This document shows positions 49,804-62,759 of a DNA stretch of 64,000 bases, piece after piece. The translations under genes were made by a program, and so were the position numbers. The DNA is taken from assembly GCF_018139145.2 (NCBI RefSeq), contig NC_059476.1, forward strand, positions 14,501,001 to 14,565,000, given 5' to 3'. Positions within the stretch are counted from its first letter, which is position 1. Every line of letters starts with the position of its first letter. The notes below the pieces were generated by a model. The model searched no databases and was not told where the DNA came from. It saw only the letters and a program-made list of their open reading frames with translations. Origin of the DNA: Gymnogyps californianus. Taxonomy: Eukaryota > Chordata > Aves > Accipitriformes > Cathartidae.

Positions 49804-50523
49804 CAGCCAAGCCAAGACCTTGGGACCTTCAGAGAATGTCCTGCAGTTCAGCTGTGGGCTTTCCTTCACTTGGCCAGTTGGCCGCCTGCTCCAAGCTCTC
49901 CTTCTAGCACCATCACTTCACTTCCACCACTAACCACACTGGCCCCAGAAAAATATGGGCTTGCAGTTGAGGTTGCTGCCAACACTGGCTTTCTTCAGCT
50001 TGGGCTTTCTGCTCCCTCGCCCCTGCCCTGTCTGGCTATTCAGATTGCAAGTTTTGGGGCAGAAACAAGCAGGTTTGTGTTTCTGCAGCAGACATACAGC
50101 CCCCGTTTGGGTTGGTCATTAGGGCTGATGTAACATACACCATCAATAATTGCTCTCTGCTGGGGGACACGCTGAAATAGTGGAGGCTTCACAGAGGCAC
50201 GGGAGAGGGATGGAGGAGGCAGATGGAGATGGAACTGGGAGGAATGGGAGGAGAGCCAGAAGCACTGGGAATCGGAGGCAGTCCTTTGTCTCTGGAGAGC
50301 TGAATTTGACACTGCAAAATCTGTTCTGATTGCTTTTTATTCCTTAGTTTCTTTTTCATCGAGGCTAAAATTCAGATATCCTCTCTGTGTTGGCTAAAAC
50401 GTTGCACCAGTAGAAAAACAGCTAAAAAAGAAAGAAGTGGAGAAAATGTGCGTTTGCAGCCGGAACTGGAGTGCTCCTGGCTGTAAAAATGGATGGTTTT
50501 CTCTTCCTTCCCTGTTGCTTCAG

Positions 50524-50581
50524 GCTGAGGATTAAAATGTAGGTTACTGCTGGCTATGCTGAGATAGGAGTGAAACCTCAG
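50524..50581 (+). other. Possible non-coding cassette (pseudo)exon
   Basis: A good acceptor (ttccctgttgcttcag, AG at 50522-50523) is followed 58 nt later by a consensus donor, CTCAG|GTAAGT (GT at 50582-50583). All three frames of the 58 nt contain a stop, so inclusion between coding exons would truncate the protein. It could be a poison exon, an untranslated exon or simply a decoy pair. Confidence 0.25.
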
Positions 50582-51364
50582 GTAAGTACTGCGACTACAT
50601 TTAGAGAATTCCTTTTGCTAGGTACCTGATGCTGGATGCCGCGTGCGGGGAGGAGTGACAGCGCATACTGCAACCCACTTGGGTGTGGAAGTGTTAATGT
50701 TTTAGACCCTGATCCTCAGGAGCATGGGGACACTGAATGATATCGCAGTGTTTTGACACCTAAAAGAAGCAGGGGAAGGAAAGAGGGCATCTGTTGGGCT
50801 TGACAGAACCTTTTGAACCATTTTTCTCCAGACAGAGGTTTTTCCTGTGACCTCTAAAACATGAATTCATTTAGTGCAAGGTCATTTATGGAAGAAATCT
50901 CTTCAGTTGCACTCTGCTCTCTTCGACCGTGAGGCTATTAACATATCTTGGGTCAAAGAGAGACACGGGAAGGATAAATGTAAACAACGGGTAGCACTAA
51001 CACTCTGGTTGTGATGGGCTACAGCTTGCATGATACCAACAGCATCACTTCGCCCTGGCTAGTTGAATTGGGGAAATAATGATAGGAAATAGTAGGAAAA
51101 TAATAATTCTGGCATGCAAATGGCCTGCCAAACCCAGCGTGCACCTGAAATTCTCCCTGTGCCATGCTGTGAGGACTTTCCTCAGGCTGCAGTGAAGGAG
51201 AGGCTGTGAACCATCTCCCCACAGGGCGCCAGCAAAGTCCAGCACTCGGGGAAGATCCTGCACCAAACTCTTGGTTCTTGCTGCAAGGGCGGCTGCGTGG
51301 TGTTTGGCACAGCAAGCAACTTCTGAGGGGTTGTATAATGTTACAGGGCAGACACCATGTGCGG

Positions 51365-51396
51365 TGACATCAACACCATCAACAGTGTTGATGTCA
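51365..51396. repeat. Perfect inverted repeat, 12-bp arms, 8-nt loop
   Basis: TGACATCAACAC at 51365-51376 and GTGTTGATGTCA at 51385-51396 are exact reverse complements, separated by CATCAACA. Because the loop repeats CATCAACA, an alternative palindrome, CATCAACA-G-TGTTGATG (51377-51393), overlaps the main one. It could form a hairpin in RNA or single-stranded DNA. Confidence 0.95.
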
Positions 51397-53159
51397 GCTG
51401 AGTTACCTTGGAGATACATCAGTCCTTAGGTTTTTTTGGAGGTATGAGGTGGGGCAGTTTATTACTCAGCTTTGCACCGTGCTGCGGCGCGCATCCTGCT
51501 TTCCGCTGCTGCACTTCTGTTGTTGGTGGTGCTGCTTTGACCTGCAGGAAAGGTTTGAACCTGCCCGTGCAGAGCTCACAGAAACAGAGGCATTGCAAAG
51601 TGCTGACTCAGCAGCTCAGAAACCTTCTCCCTCCCCTTGCTCAGCCTGGTGACTCCTCAGCAGGGTGTTCCCATTAAAAGCTACAATGCTACTTCCACCT
51701 CTGTGTGCAGCTGCTCCCCAAAACCTGTGGTTGACCCTGCTCTTTCTGGAAGGGAAAAAATAGTGGTGACCATGAGCAGAGAGTCTGAGGTGAACATTAT
51801 CTGAATCTGAGGTGGGCTCAGGATGTCGGATTGCTGCAGCAGATTTTGCCACCAGAGCTGATATTTGAAAACAGGTTTTAGGGAGACCCATTTATTGGAT
51901 TGATTGTTCCCAGGTTTGGGAAGTCAGTAGTTTTGAAAATGAAGAGCAAATCCCAGAGTCCTAGAGTGTTGTAGCCACTTGATCAACTACTATATGAAGG
52001 TGTTTAAAAGTGTGTTGCTAATGGGAAATGCTACCCAGGGTTTCTTTGCTTCAGGATGTAAGGCCTGAATAGAGCCCGGGGTGTGTGACAGCACACAGAA
52101 CTGGGGGACACCTTGAACAAATTCAGTATTTTAAATATCTGGGACTTGCCTATCTGTAAAATTAAGAGAATAGGCTAAATTCATCCAACTTTCCTGAAAA
52201 TAATGGGCTTTACTGGGAGCCCACCTGGCTATTTGGCTCCCTCAGGGCTTCGAGGTTCTGGCAGGGGAAGTGCTGAATGTATGGAAAGTGCCATTATTGT
52301 CATACGGTTTGTAGGCAGCTTCCTTTCGCCTGTAATATCCATCCATGCCAATCATCAGCGCTGCCAAGTAGGCACCGTACTTATGTCTTGAGTGTGTCTG
52401 AGAGCAGGGGGGTAGGTGGAGGAGGAGTGGCACAGAGAGGGCTTTTTGCTGGAATAACCCACCAGCTTCCCTTTCTCTGCCCCTCCATCAAACAGCCTCA
52501 GTGTGTGATGCTGAAACCTGAAGCCAGGAGTGACATGCTGCTGTTTCAGCCACTCGGGTTCCCATCAGTCCTGTGTGAAGGCAGGAGTGAGGGCAGAGGG
52601 TCTGAATGCAAGCATGCAGTGTGTTCCCTTCAGCCGCTTCCAGTTGCTCTTGGGCTGCTTAAAGCCGTGTATTCTTTTATTATCGTTTGAAGAGGTTCAT
52701 CCCCAGCCACTCGTTTCTGCCCGCTTCTTCCTTCTCCTCACTGGGATTTCTCCCCCAGCTGCCCATGTCAGGAATGGAAATGTTAATTTGCTGCTCTGCA
52801 GCATGGAGGACAGGAGGGAGCATCAGGGGATGCAGAGGATCCACTTTGCAAGGAGATCCACTTGGAGAGGAGCTCTCAAAGTGGAGAGAAGCTAGTTTTG
52901 CCAGCAGAGTCCTTCTGTGTCAAGCACAGGCGGCTCCGAGGCTCCCACCTCTTCCCCTCTCACGCTGGATGTTGAATCAGCTGTTTGTGCGGCCCCGCAC
53001 AGCGCGGGGGACAAACCCTCTAGCAGAAGGGTGGGGAAAAGGAACAAATAAAGGATTTATAGTGGGGATGGTTGGTTTGTTCACAAACAGCCTGCTGCAG
53101 GCTTGTGCTCACAAGGCAAACCAAACCACCAGAGCTGCTCTTAGGCTTTCCTTCCTGTA

Positions 53160-53830
53160 AGCGCTTTGCTGGCGGGTCCCACCGCAGGCTTCGGGGGCCG
53201 GCTAGGAAGAAGGTGGCAGGGGCAGCCTGCTCCTGCGTGCCTCCTTCCTCTGCACGTCCCAGGGCTTCGACCTCCCCAACCTGCAGGGAGAGGGAAGGGA
53301 GGTGGGAAATGGGGTGACAAGAACAAACTTCCTGCAGTGGAGCCGAGTGTGAGGGCCGGTTCTTATCACAAGAGAACAGCCCTGATGGGGGCAGGCAGAG
53401 AGGAGCCCGTCCCGCTTTCCCAAGCCCCCTGCCCTGCTCACCCTGCAGCTCGCCAGCAGCACAGGAGCCTTGCTGACTCCAGCATGCGGCCCCGCCAGCT
53501 TTGCCTGCAGATACTCACACGTCCCAGAAAGACAAGGGCTCATGGCTTGGCAGTGCTGAGGAAAATGCCATCCAAGCCACATGAGAGGGAGAGGCAAGTT
53601 GGCACCAGGCTGCCTGGGAGCGCGGCTGCCCGTGAAGCGGCTCCCGCTGCTGCAGGTATTGTGTTGGGAAAGCTGAGCCATGCCTGCCGGGGAGCTCGTC
53701 GGGCTGTGTGTGCTATGGCGAGCGGCTTCGCCTCCTGCCTGGGCTCTGTCTGCTGCGCAATGGCCAGGTTTCAGCTCACGGCAGCTTCTTGGGCAGGACC
53801 CCGCTCTCCTCTGAAAATCGGAGGCCAACG
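53160..53830. promoter_or_regulatory. GC-rich, CpG-enriched block
   Basis: GC content and CpG count rise here (for example ggcttcgggggccggctagg near 53190, gggagcgcggctgcccgtga near 53616, gccggggagctcgtcgggct near 53687). Both strands stay open over more than 600 bp, as expected where GC-richness removes stop codons. An ATG at 53715 has a strong Kozak context (G at -3 and +4), but the predicted peptide has no known domain. It may be an intronic CpG island. Confidence 0.35.
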
Positions 53831-56546
53831 TGTAGGGCTGACCCTATCCAAATTTTGTCTCAACACACTTCAGTCCTCATTCATGTCTCCAGGGTGAGGG
53901 GGGAGGAGATGGGAGAGTAAGCACATGTCCCTTTGTCCCCCCTGCCTGAGGGGCAGGTTACATGGGAGCTGGGAAGTGAGTTGTGCTGGGCTGAAGTTCC
54001 CACTGAAGGCAGAGCAGTCCCTGTGTTACACGGTCCCATGTTGCTAGTCTAGGGATGGACCCCCAAAAGCCTCCTTAGCTCTAAAAGTGGAGCATGGTGC
54101 CACAGGTGGAGCGTGTAGCAGGAACCTCAGTGTGACAGTGGCAGCGCCTGGGCCACCTGGGCAGGGTGGTGGTGACGCTGCCTGCATGTCACTGCTCCCC
54201 AAGCCTGAGGAGCAGTGGATTGTCCATAGGTCCTCTCCTCTGAACTTTGCTTGCTGAAGATGGCTCTTGAATCCAAGGTCTGTGACATTTACTGAACTAA
54301 TACCACTTGAAAGCAAATGCAGCGATATCTAACGTGACTCGGCTGCTGCCGTTGGGTCCCCCCTTGATGAACATCGTGTCTCTTCTATTGCCTTTTTTTT
54401 ATTGTCCCCTCATTCCAACAGTTATTCTTGTCAGTGGTGACAGAACTCATTTGGTCTCCCAGCAGATCTGGTGTAGGGCCACCCATGGGCACTGCACCCC
54501 ACTGAGGTGTGGGTCCTCCAGGAGCAGTGTCAGGAGAGGGCTGATCTCATGAGTGCTGCTGCAGGGAGGACTCATGAGGAGAGCAGCATGAAGATCAAGA
54601 GGGTGAAGGCTGTGTTCTTGGAGACCAGGTGCCAGGGGATGAATTGAACCCTTTATGCTGGCAGGAGGACTCACCAGTAGGGAGGGAACAGCTTGCTTTC
54701 CCAGCCTTGCACAAGTTCTTTCAGTCTGTCCTGTCCTTCATTCTTGCAGACCACATTGAGACTGCGGTGAAATTGAGTTGGTGTCTAGTGTCTCCCTCCC
54801 ATTGCTGGCATCTGTTTTACAAAGAGCTTCCCCTGGGAGAGGCCACTTCACTCTGACATCCCGTTCTTCACTAGCAATGGCTGGCACAGCAAACCGAGCT
54901 CCCAGTGGGGTGGGCAGGGCTTCACCTGCCCAGTGTCCTGCCCTTCCCAGAAAGCCAGAAGAGGGACTTCTCAGCACACTTCATCATGCTGGAGGGCAGC
55001 CAGGGACGTTAACAAGCACGTCCACCCCCTGTCCACAAAATGTTCCGTGTTCAACATTGCCCCAGAGGGCAGAGATTTCTGGCTGGTTTTCACACAAAAC
55101 TTATGCAAAAGTCCATTACGTGTCAAAAGCTACTTGGTGCAGGGAATAATATTTTGCTCTTGTGTGCATGTGTATATATGTGTAGATGTGTACAGTCCTT
55201 CCACCATAGCCGTAGCTCACCATCCCTATGTCTGACTTTCTATTTAAAAATGAGTGGCAATGCTCACACTTCATGGGCAACCTGCAGATCAGCCTGGCCA
55301 AAAAAAACTCACCAACGAGACACGCAAACTTAAAATTTCTAAGCTTTGCACTTGGTGTTTTTTGCAGAACTCTCCTACCCTCTTGCAAAGCCATATTTGT
55401 TGCACAGCTTGTTGCAGCCTGTATAAACAGCTCCACTTGACGACAAGGGGTCCGGCATGGGAAGGCCCTGTGTTATGGACTCAGCAGGCAGCTACTGCCA
55501 CGTCGTGGGGAGATGATGCTTTACACGCATTTACTGTGCAGCAAAAGGCACAAGCTGAGCCGGAAAAAAACGCCTTTGGTGTGTGTGGATGTTGGACACA
55601 GTAGCGTGTGCGTTCTGCTCTCTCCGAGGATGTGCCCTGCTTCACCCCTTTGCCGTGCTCATCTGGCGAAGCTGACTTTCTCTTGGCTCTCGCGTCTCAG
55701 AGAGCAGGAATTCCTCTAGACAAGTGGGAAAGCTGTGACATGTTGCAATGAACAGATATGAAATAGCTTTTCCACCTGGCTTCTTATTAGGTGTTACAGC
55801 CCTATCTTTTTCCGTTGGTCCTATGATAGTAATTTTTTTTGTATTTAATAACATTGCATCTAAGACTTGATGAGGGAATGGGAAAGAAGCAGACTTGCAG
55901 TCTTGGACATTAATACTAACAACTCCAGAACCACACCTGGATCAGACAATTGTAAGCATATGGAAGAGATTGAAGATTATCTAATTGTCTCTTTAATACT
56001 CGATACTGGACTGAATCATCTCCCCAGGCCTGGGAAGCTGTGCTGATCACCAGGCTCTCCTTGTTCCCACTCCACTAAGCTAGAGAGCCGACTTGGAAAG
56101 GGAGACCTTTCTCATCCCCAGCTTTGGCTGTGCCGGGGCACTCGGCAGGGTTTCAGTGTGGAAGGTGTCACTGGCTTGCTTGTGTTTTTGGCTGTGAAAG
56201 TCAGAGTGACAGCTCTTCTTACGGCCAGATTTCATGCGTGATCCTGTTAGGGGAGTTGTCAGCACCTAATCTGCGTGTTTGCTGTCATCCAAATAGTATT
56301 GCCAGTGCATTGCATGTGCAGCCTGACACACTGTATATTAATCCAGGTTTTGGCTTGCTTGCTTGACCCAGGAAGGATTAAACCCCACCCCACATCTGCT
56401 GAGGCTCCCTTGGGCTGCTGCTTAATCACACTGATGCTCCTTAGCAAAGCTGAGAGAAGGTCTTTCCCTCCAGAGCTTCCCAGGCACAGCTCTTCCCTAG
56501 GTGGCAGGGACTGCTCCTGCTTGTCCTGTATGCTTCCCTTCCTTCT

Positions 56547-56590
56547 GTCCATCCATCCATCCGTCTGTCCGTCCATCCATCCTTCCCTTC
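56547..56590. repeat. Imperfect CCAT/CCGT tetranucleotide repeat
   Basis: The run alternates CCAT units with CCGT and CTGT variants inside a longer pyrimidine-rich tract (cttccct...tcccttccc). Confidence 0.9.
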
Positions 56591-57957
56591 CCAGCACAGT
56601 GGTATCTGCAGACCATGTACAGTCCTTACAGGAATCTGGCAGCCAGCAGCTGATCACCTCTTAGCCAGGCTGAGTTATTCCCTGCCAGGCCCTGCTCCTG
56701 CCTTGCAGTAAGACGAACCCCTGTCCACGTTGCTCCTTTTAACCCGGAGTGGGGAGCAGGTTGGAACCACAAAGCCTTTGAAAAATGATGGAACAAGGAC
56801 AAATTTCCAATCAAAGCCCTCCAATTGCTGCTCTGAAGGAAAATTGCTCTTCATTTGCAGGTGAAATGGAAGACTCGGTGCAAGGGCAGGAGTGATGCAG
56901 AATAAAGATTAAGTGATCAAGCAAAGGAAAGAATGACTGCTCCTGAGGGAAGGGGAGAGGGGCCTGGGACCTCTTTAACCTGATTTAATCAAGCGACTTA
57001 CGACATTTTATAATTGCAAGCAACCGTCTGACCCAGAGCTGGGCAATTTGCAAGCCACGGAGTTATGAACTGTTGGTAAAATGGTCTTAAGAGGAAAATA
57101 CATTTGCAATTATGAACTGAAAAACCTGAGCAACAGCTCTTGAGGTTTTAGAGCCATGTCCCGCTGCTGTTGGGAGACTCAGGGTCTCTGCCATTCTCAT
57201 GGCCTCCCACCGGTCAGCAGCGCCCGGAGCAGTTCCCGGCCGAGCCCCCTCGGGCAGCGGCTGCCTTGGCCACAGGGTGCCTCCTCGCAGGAGAGGAGCT
57301 GGGGCTGCAGGTCCTGGGCAAGGTGCATCCTTACCCTACACGGGTGGGTCCGTGACCTGGGAAGGGAGGAGAAGCTGGGAACAGCCCCCAGTGATGGAGA
57401 TGCTGACCCAGCCTGCAGTGCGATGGGCTGACCAGGCTCTGATTTGAGTCAGCTGCCTGTGGTCCCCCTGGCCTGGGAAGAGAAATTTCCTCAAAGTTTC
57501 TAAGAAGAGGCACCAGTCTCAGTCCAGTTACTTGAATCCATTAAATTTGTACTAACCGGTTTGTTCTCAGAAGTGCCGAGCATTCCCGGCTGTGGCGGGG
57601 GCTCCCCTTGTTGCAGTGCCAGCTTCAAATGGGATGTGCCTGGGCTAATTGTTTCTGGATTTGGCCAAGTGGAGTTTTCTTTCTCTGCTGGGAAACTGGC
57701 TGGTTTTGTGCCCGTGGTATTTGCAGAGTGCTGACAAAACCCCCTTCCTTTGCAATACTGCCTGCCTGCTTAAGGTGCTGTTCCCTGGAGATGCGCTTTT
57801 TCCCTTTCAAGGCTTTTGATGTATTTTCCCATGTTAGAAAATTCAAAAAGGCAGCATGTGAAGCTGGCTGGGGCCAGTGAGTGTTGCTGGGGGCGGCAGC
57901 TTTGATCCTCAGTGGGAGCTTTGCAATAAACTTGATATGCATTTTTCATCATTTGCT

Positions 57958-57983
57958 CTGTGTGCATGTGTGTGTGTGCGTGC
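57958..57983. repeat. TG-rich short tandem repeat
   Basis: An imperfect TG/CG/CA alternating tract (ctgtgtgcatgtgtgtgtgt...) lies here. It is simple sequence. Confidence 0.8.
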
Positions 57984-60900
57984 CTTGCAGGGGGCACAGG
58001 CACTAATCCTGAAGCTGCGTTCAGCGCAGGGGTAAAACCCACTCATAGTTCACCGCTGATCCAAATCCTTTGCCTCCCCAGGGTAACTCTGCCTCGAGTT
58101 ACCCTACCTGAAATTTGACCCTGCCATCTAATAGCTAGGGAGCTGCTCCCGTCTTTCATCTCTCTGACAGTGCCTAGTCAGGGCTTTTTGAAGAGTTTTG
58201 TTGGTCTTTTTTTCCATATAAGCATTAGTTTTCTTTATCTGCAGTTTTGTACTGCTATCTGACCCATTTACTTGGAAGCCTATGCGGACGGCTTGAGTTG
58301 GAAGAGAGCTGGATTTGTGATCCAAGTATGAGTCGGTCACTGTTAATTGTATTAGCATTGGTAATTGTATGCACATTTCTAAACTGTCATGATTGCCACA
58401 TCCTTTTAAAACATGGGGCAGGACATCAAAAGGGTTATGTCTGTTCAGAGATCAGCAGAGAAGCAAGAAATTAAATTGCCTGATACCTTAAAAACTATGA
58501 TGTGAGCTGTTTTGCCCCCATTATATCAAAAGTGACATAGGAAAAATAAGTCTGGAATTAGGCTTTTAAAGCTCATTAGTCTTCAAGATGTAATTAGCAG
58601 GAAGCAGGCTGTTTGATGGAGGTTTGAGGTGTCCTGCGCCTGCCGTTGCCGTTGGGTGGGCAGGGGCTCTGCATAGCCAGCATGGTGGGAGCCTCGTTGG
58701 ATGGGGCTGCGGCAGAACTCATGGGATGAGTGGGAGGAAGGAGTTAAGAAGTCCTGAATTCTGATTCTCTCTCTGCTGCAGATTTGCTTTACGGGAGCTG
58801 CTTTGTCTCCCTGTGCATGGATTAGTCTGTATTTTAGCTCGCAGACCAACTCCCGGTAGAGGATACCTGTGGCTGATGGGTAACACAGTGATTCTGCGCT
58901 CTCTGATTCAGACTTTCCAAGGTCCTGCTGGTGACAGGATAACGTCATCAAGGCTGTGCTTTAGAAATACGTATTTTACAAGCATGAAATACATGGACAT
59001 ACGTGCATGCTCCATCCCTGGTCCTGCCAGCTGCATGTGTCTATATACATTTATATTTTCAAGTATTGCCAGTTTTGCCATGGCATGATCAAGCATATTG
59101 AGCCAAATACATTTCACCAACAGACCTTTTGGAAGGCAGATGGTTTTTGCAGTTACGAAGCCCTGCTTGTGCAGGGATATCAGCAAAAGAGGTTGTCAGG
59201 GCAAGGGAAATGAAAGTGTTGCCTGTAACAGAATTGCAAACCTTTTGGTTCCCGGAGTGCTTCCCACCCACTGAACCCAACATGCCTTGTACATGCTTTG
59301 TGCATGGTGATGGATCGTGTCTCACGGAGGTGACAGCAGGGACTTCTCGGTCCCAGCTGGAGAGTGTTTCTTCACAGCCCTGTGCCAGCCACAGCCCAGC
59401 ATCTTTCACGTAGGTGCTGTCGCTTTTATTCTTTGTCTGTGTAAATCCTGGCAGAGCAGGTCTCACTTCACAGATCGTGCCTGTATAGATGTTGCCACAG
59501 TGCAAGTAGGAATTAATCGTGCCTGGATGAGAGCAAGAAGCATCGCCTCCGAGAGCACCCAGAGGATGCTGGGCACAGCGGATGCAGCCGGCAGAGGGAG
59601 TGTGGACCATTGCACACTGTCTGCTTGTCTCCTATTAAATGCAGCGCCCTGCAAACCGGCCTCTTTCTTCCCTTCTCTCGGCAGACTGCTAAGTGGGAAC
59701 AGAGCAATGCGATAACGGATTGTTTATTATGGAAACATGCCACTTTTAGTAGATTTACAAGCAGCTTTGTGGAGCTCCTGATTGCTCTATATTTTTGGTT
59801 TTAGTCCGTTACTCATCTTGATACATCGTTGGTATATGTCTAACCACGGCTGTAAAAGCCGCTAGCAGGGACATGATGGGGCCAAAGCATGGGAGATAGA
59901 AAGCAGCTGTCAGGCAGCATTTCTTCCAGGGTTTTGAGGAGTACCAGCAGGCTGTGTCAGCCCGGCAGTGATTGTTTCTCAGTGACTGACTTTACAGTCA
60001 GACTATTTTGTAGTTCCTTCAAGGCCCCGTGGTTTAGCGGCTGCACAGATGGTTGCATTGCATTTAGAGCAAAGTGAAATAACACTAGTTCCTCCTGTCC
60101 TCTGCTGCCTCACCCTGAGAAATTAGCAGCCTCTTTTGGGAGCTACTCGTCAAAATCCCAGATCCAAACACCTCCAGACTTTCAGCAAAGTTTGAAACCA
60201 GTTCAGGAGCTGAATTTCATGTCTACTTTTCCTGTGCCAAAACCCCCAGAGCTGAATACCTGGGAACTATGGAGGTGGGTTAACTCACGGACCAAATAGA
60301 CTCTGAGCTTTTCATTGTCTACCTCTAATGCATCAGCTCTCCCAAAATAATATGTCTAGCATGGTTCATACCACAATCGCTGCTGTAATCACCACTGAAA
60401 CCTGGATAAGTTAGAAATCCATATGTGGATCTGCGTCTGGGTGAATTTGGCAGGCAAAAAGCAGTCCCCAAAAGGCAATTTCTTCCTATCAAATCATCTG
60501 CCAATTTTAACAGTTTTGATTTATGTTTTTTAAGGTTACTGAGCTCTTTGCTGAAAGAGTTGAAGGCCATCTCCACTGGCGCTGTTATTGAATGAGCCAC
60601 CTCAGGAGCTTCCAAATCACAGAGTAGCTGGGAGCTTGTATCTTTTACATGTGAGGTTTCTCTGCCTGTCTCATTGGTGTCCTGCACTTCCTTAGTTCAA
60701 ACAAGTGCTTCGAATTACAGAAAAGTATATGTGACATACATTAGTCATGGTTGGGTTTTGTGCTCTGTAGTTTTAAGTGGGGGGTGGGTACAAGTGTTGC
60801 ACTTGTATCTGCTCCTTTACCTGCTGCTGCAACCTAGGGTAGAGAAGAAATGTGCCATGTGGGTACGTAACCCTCCTGGTTTTCCTAATGCAACTTTGCT

Positions 60901-62759
60901 TTTGGGGTTGGTTTTTCCTTCTTTTTTTTTTGTATTTTTTTTATTTGCCTCTGAAAGAGGAAATTAATTAGGCCAGTTGGAAATATACGAGGGCTGTTTT
61001 CCATGGGGAAAACCAGAGCAGGTGAGCAGTTCTTGGAATTGCTTGGACAGTAGACAAGAGCATGGAGTAAGAGACCGACGAGAGGGTAGTTAGTTTAGTT
61101 AGAAAGGCTGGCTGAGCATAGCAGTCTGGAAAGTAGATCATCTTTCTGAAAGGCACAAAGGAGAAAAACAATGGCTCCAGATTCATCCCTTGTGTAATTC
61201 TTTTGAAGTTGGTGGCTTACACCAGGATGATTTAACCCCATTAATTTTAATGGGTCACTGCAGTGTCCCAAGAGTTGCTTTTTGCTGTGCTCCGTTCTGA
61301 GGCACAGATAAAGCAGAGCTTCAGCATCTGGGCTTGAACCCAAGCTTGGTGTCCCCATAGAGCTGGCTTGGGCCTGTCCACATTGTGGCTGACTCCAGTT
61401 GGAGAGGGAAAAGGATGCAGGAGATGATGATGTGTCTGAGCCCCTGTCCCATGACGGCTGGGTGCTGCCAGGACTTCGTCGTGAGCCATAACTTGCCTGA
61501 AAAGAGATACGTGGTCTGAAAACCAAGGATAGCCAGGCTAAGAGCGTTCACTGGAGTTAACACCAACCCTTCACCCTGCTGCGGGTCTGCTGATCCAAAG
61601 TGATTAACACACAGAGAGACCAGGAGGTGTGGAGCAGTGTGCCAAAGAAAGGAGCCTGAAATTGAGCAGAAACCGGCACCAGATGAGCCCCAGTGGGACT
61701 CAGTGGGCAGAGAGCGAAGGTCAGTGCCCTCGACACACGACAGGGACTCAGGGGCTATGGCCAGGGACAGGGATAAAGCACGTTTACCACCTATCGATCA
61801 AAGCAAGCCGATCATAGCAGGAGTTGGCCACGCATAGTTAAAAAGCCCATGTATCACAGCAGGGAAAATCTAATCTACTGCCAGGAGGGGGGATGCGTGT
61901 TTGTCACCAGTTGTCAAACAGCTGAAAACGTGGCGGCAGACACAGCTGTAGTGCTCGGGCAGAAATAGCGATCGTGCCCCAACTTCGTCAGGCAGCAGCA
62001 TGTCATGCGCCGTGCTCGGCCCCTGCTCCTCGGGGACCTCAGAGCCCGCCTTGCACCTCAGCTCTCCGTTTTCTGCATGCCTCTCCTCGTGTGCCTTGTT
62101 CCGAAGGACATTTGTAGGAAAATAGGATTACTGTCCTGTTTTGAGGGTTGCACAGCTTTCAGCTGACTCCCTGTCCTTCGTTTTGCAATTATTTGCAAGT
62201 CGTGCTGAAGTATTGACCAGACAACAGGAAATGAGCCACAAGGAGCAGATGGACCATGATGAAATGAAGTGCTGAATCTCATGCAAATGTTCTTAGTAAT
62301 ACGGAGGAGGGGGAAGCCCTGTTTGGTGAAGGTTGGGTGTAATGTCAGCCCTAAGCAGCCTGCTTTTGTCAAGGCATCAGCTGCTCTTTAGCATCTTGCA
62401 GAAGGAAGGGAAGACAAGCATTGCTGTGTCTCTGGGCATTTATCTCTTGACAGACTTGACATGACTGTGCAGTAAGTCCAGGGAGAGGGTGCAGACGTGG
62501 GTCCCAGTAGGGAAGGAAGTACCACGTGTTGCAATAAAAGTTGCTCAGTAAACATGGTGGCTTAACTTCTTCTGATACCTCCATTTAATCTCATTGATCT
62601 ATAGTCTTCTCCCAATCACATATTGTAAGGCAAACTCTGTTAAATCGCTTCATAGCTAAAGCAGATCAGAAGATCCATCTGGATTGGCAAACTGATCTGT
62701 AAAATGCTTTATAAAATAAAGATGCATCTGGTCTTGAATTATATATTCTGCAAAAGCAG

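Noticed and set aside
53166..53897. 243-codon + frame and overlapping 208-codon - frame
   Set aside because: Both are rich in Pro, Arg, Ala, Ser and Gly as GC-rich non-coding DNA gives; no domain, splice sites or homologue are recognised. Kept only as a GC-rich block.
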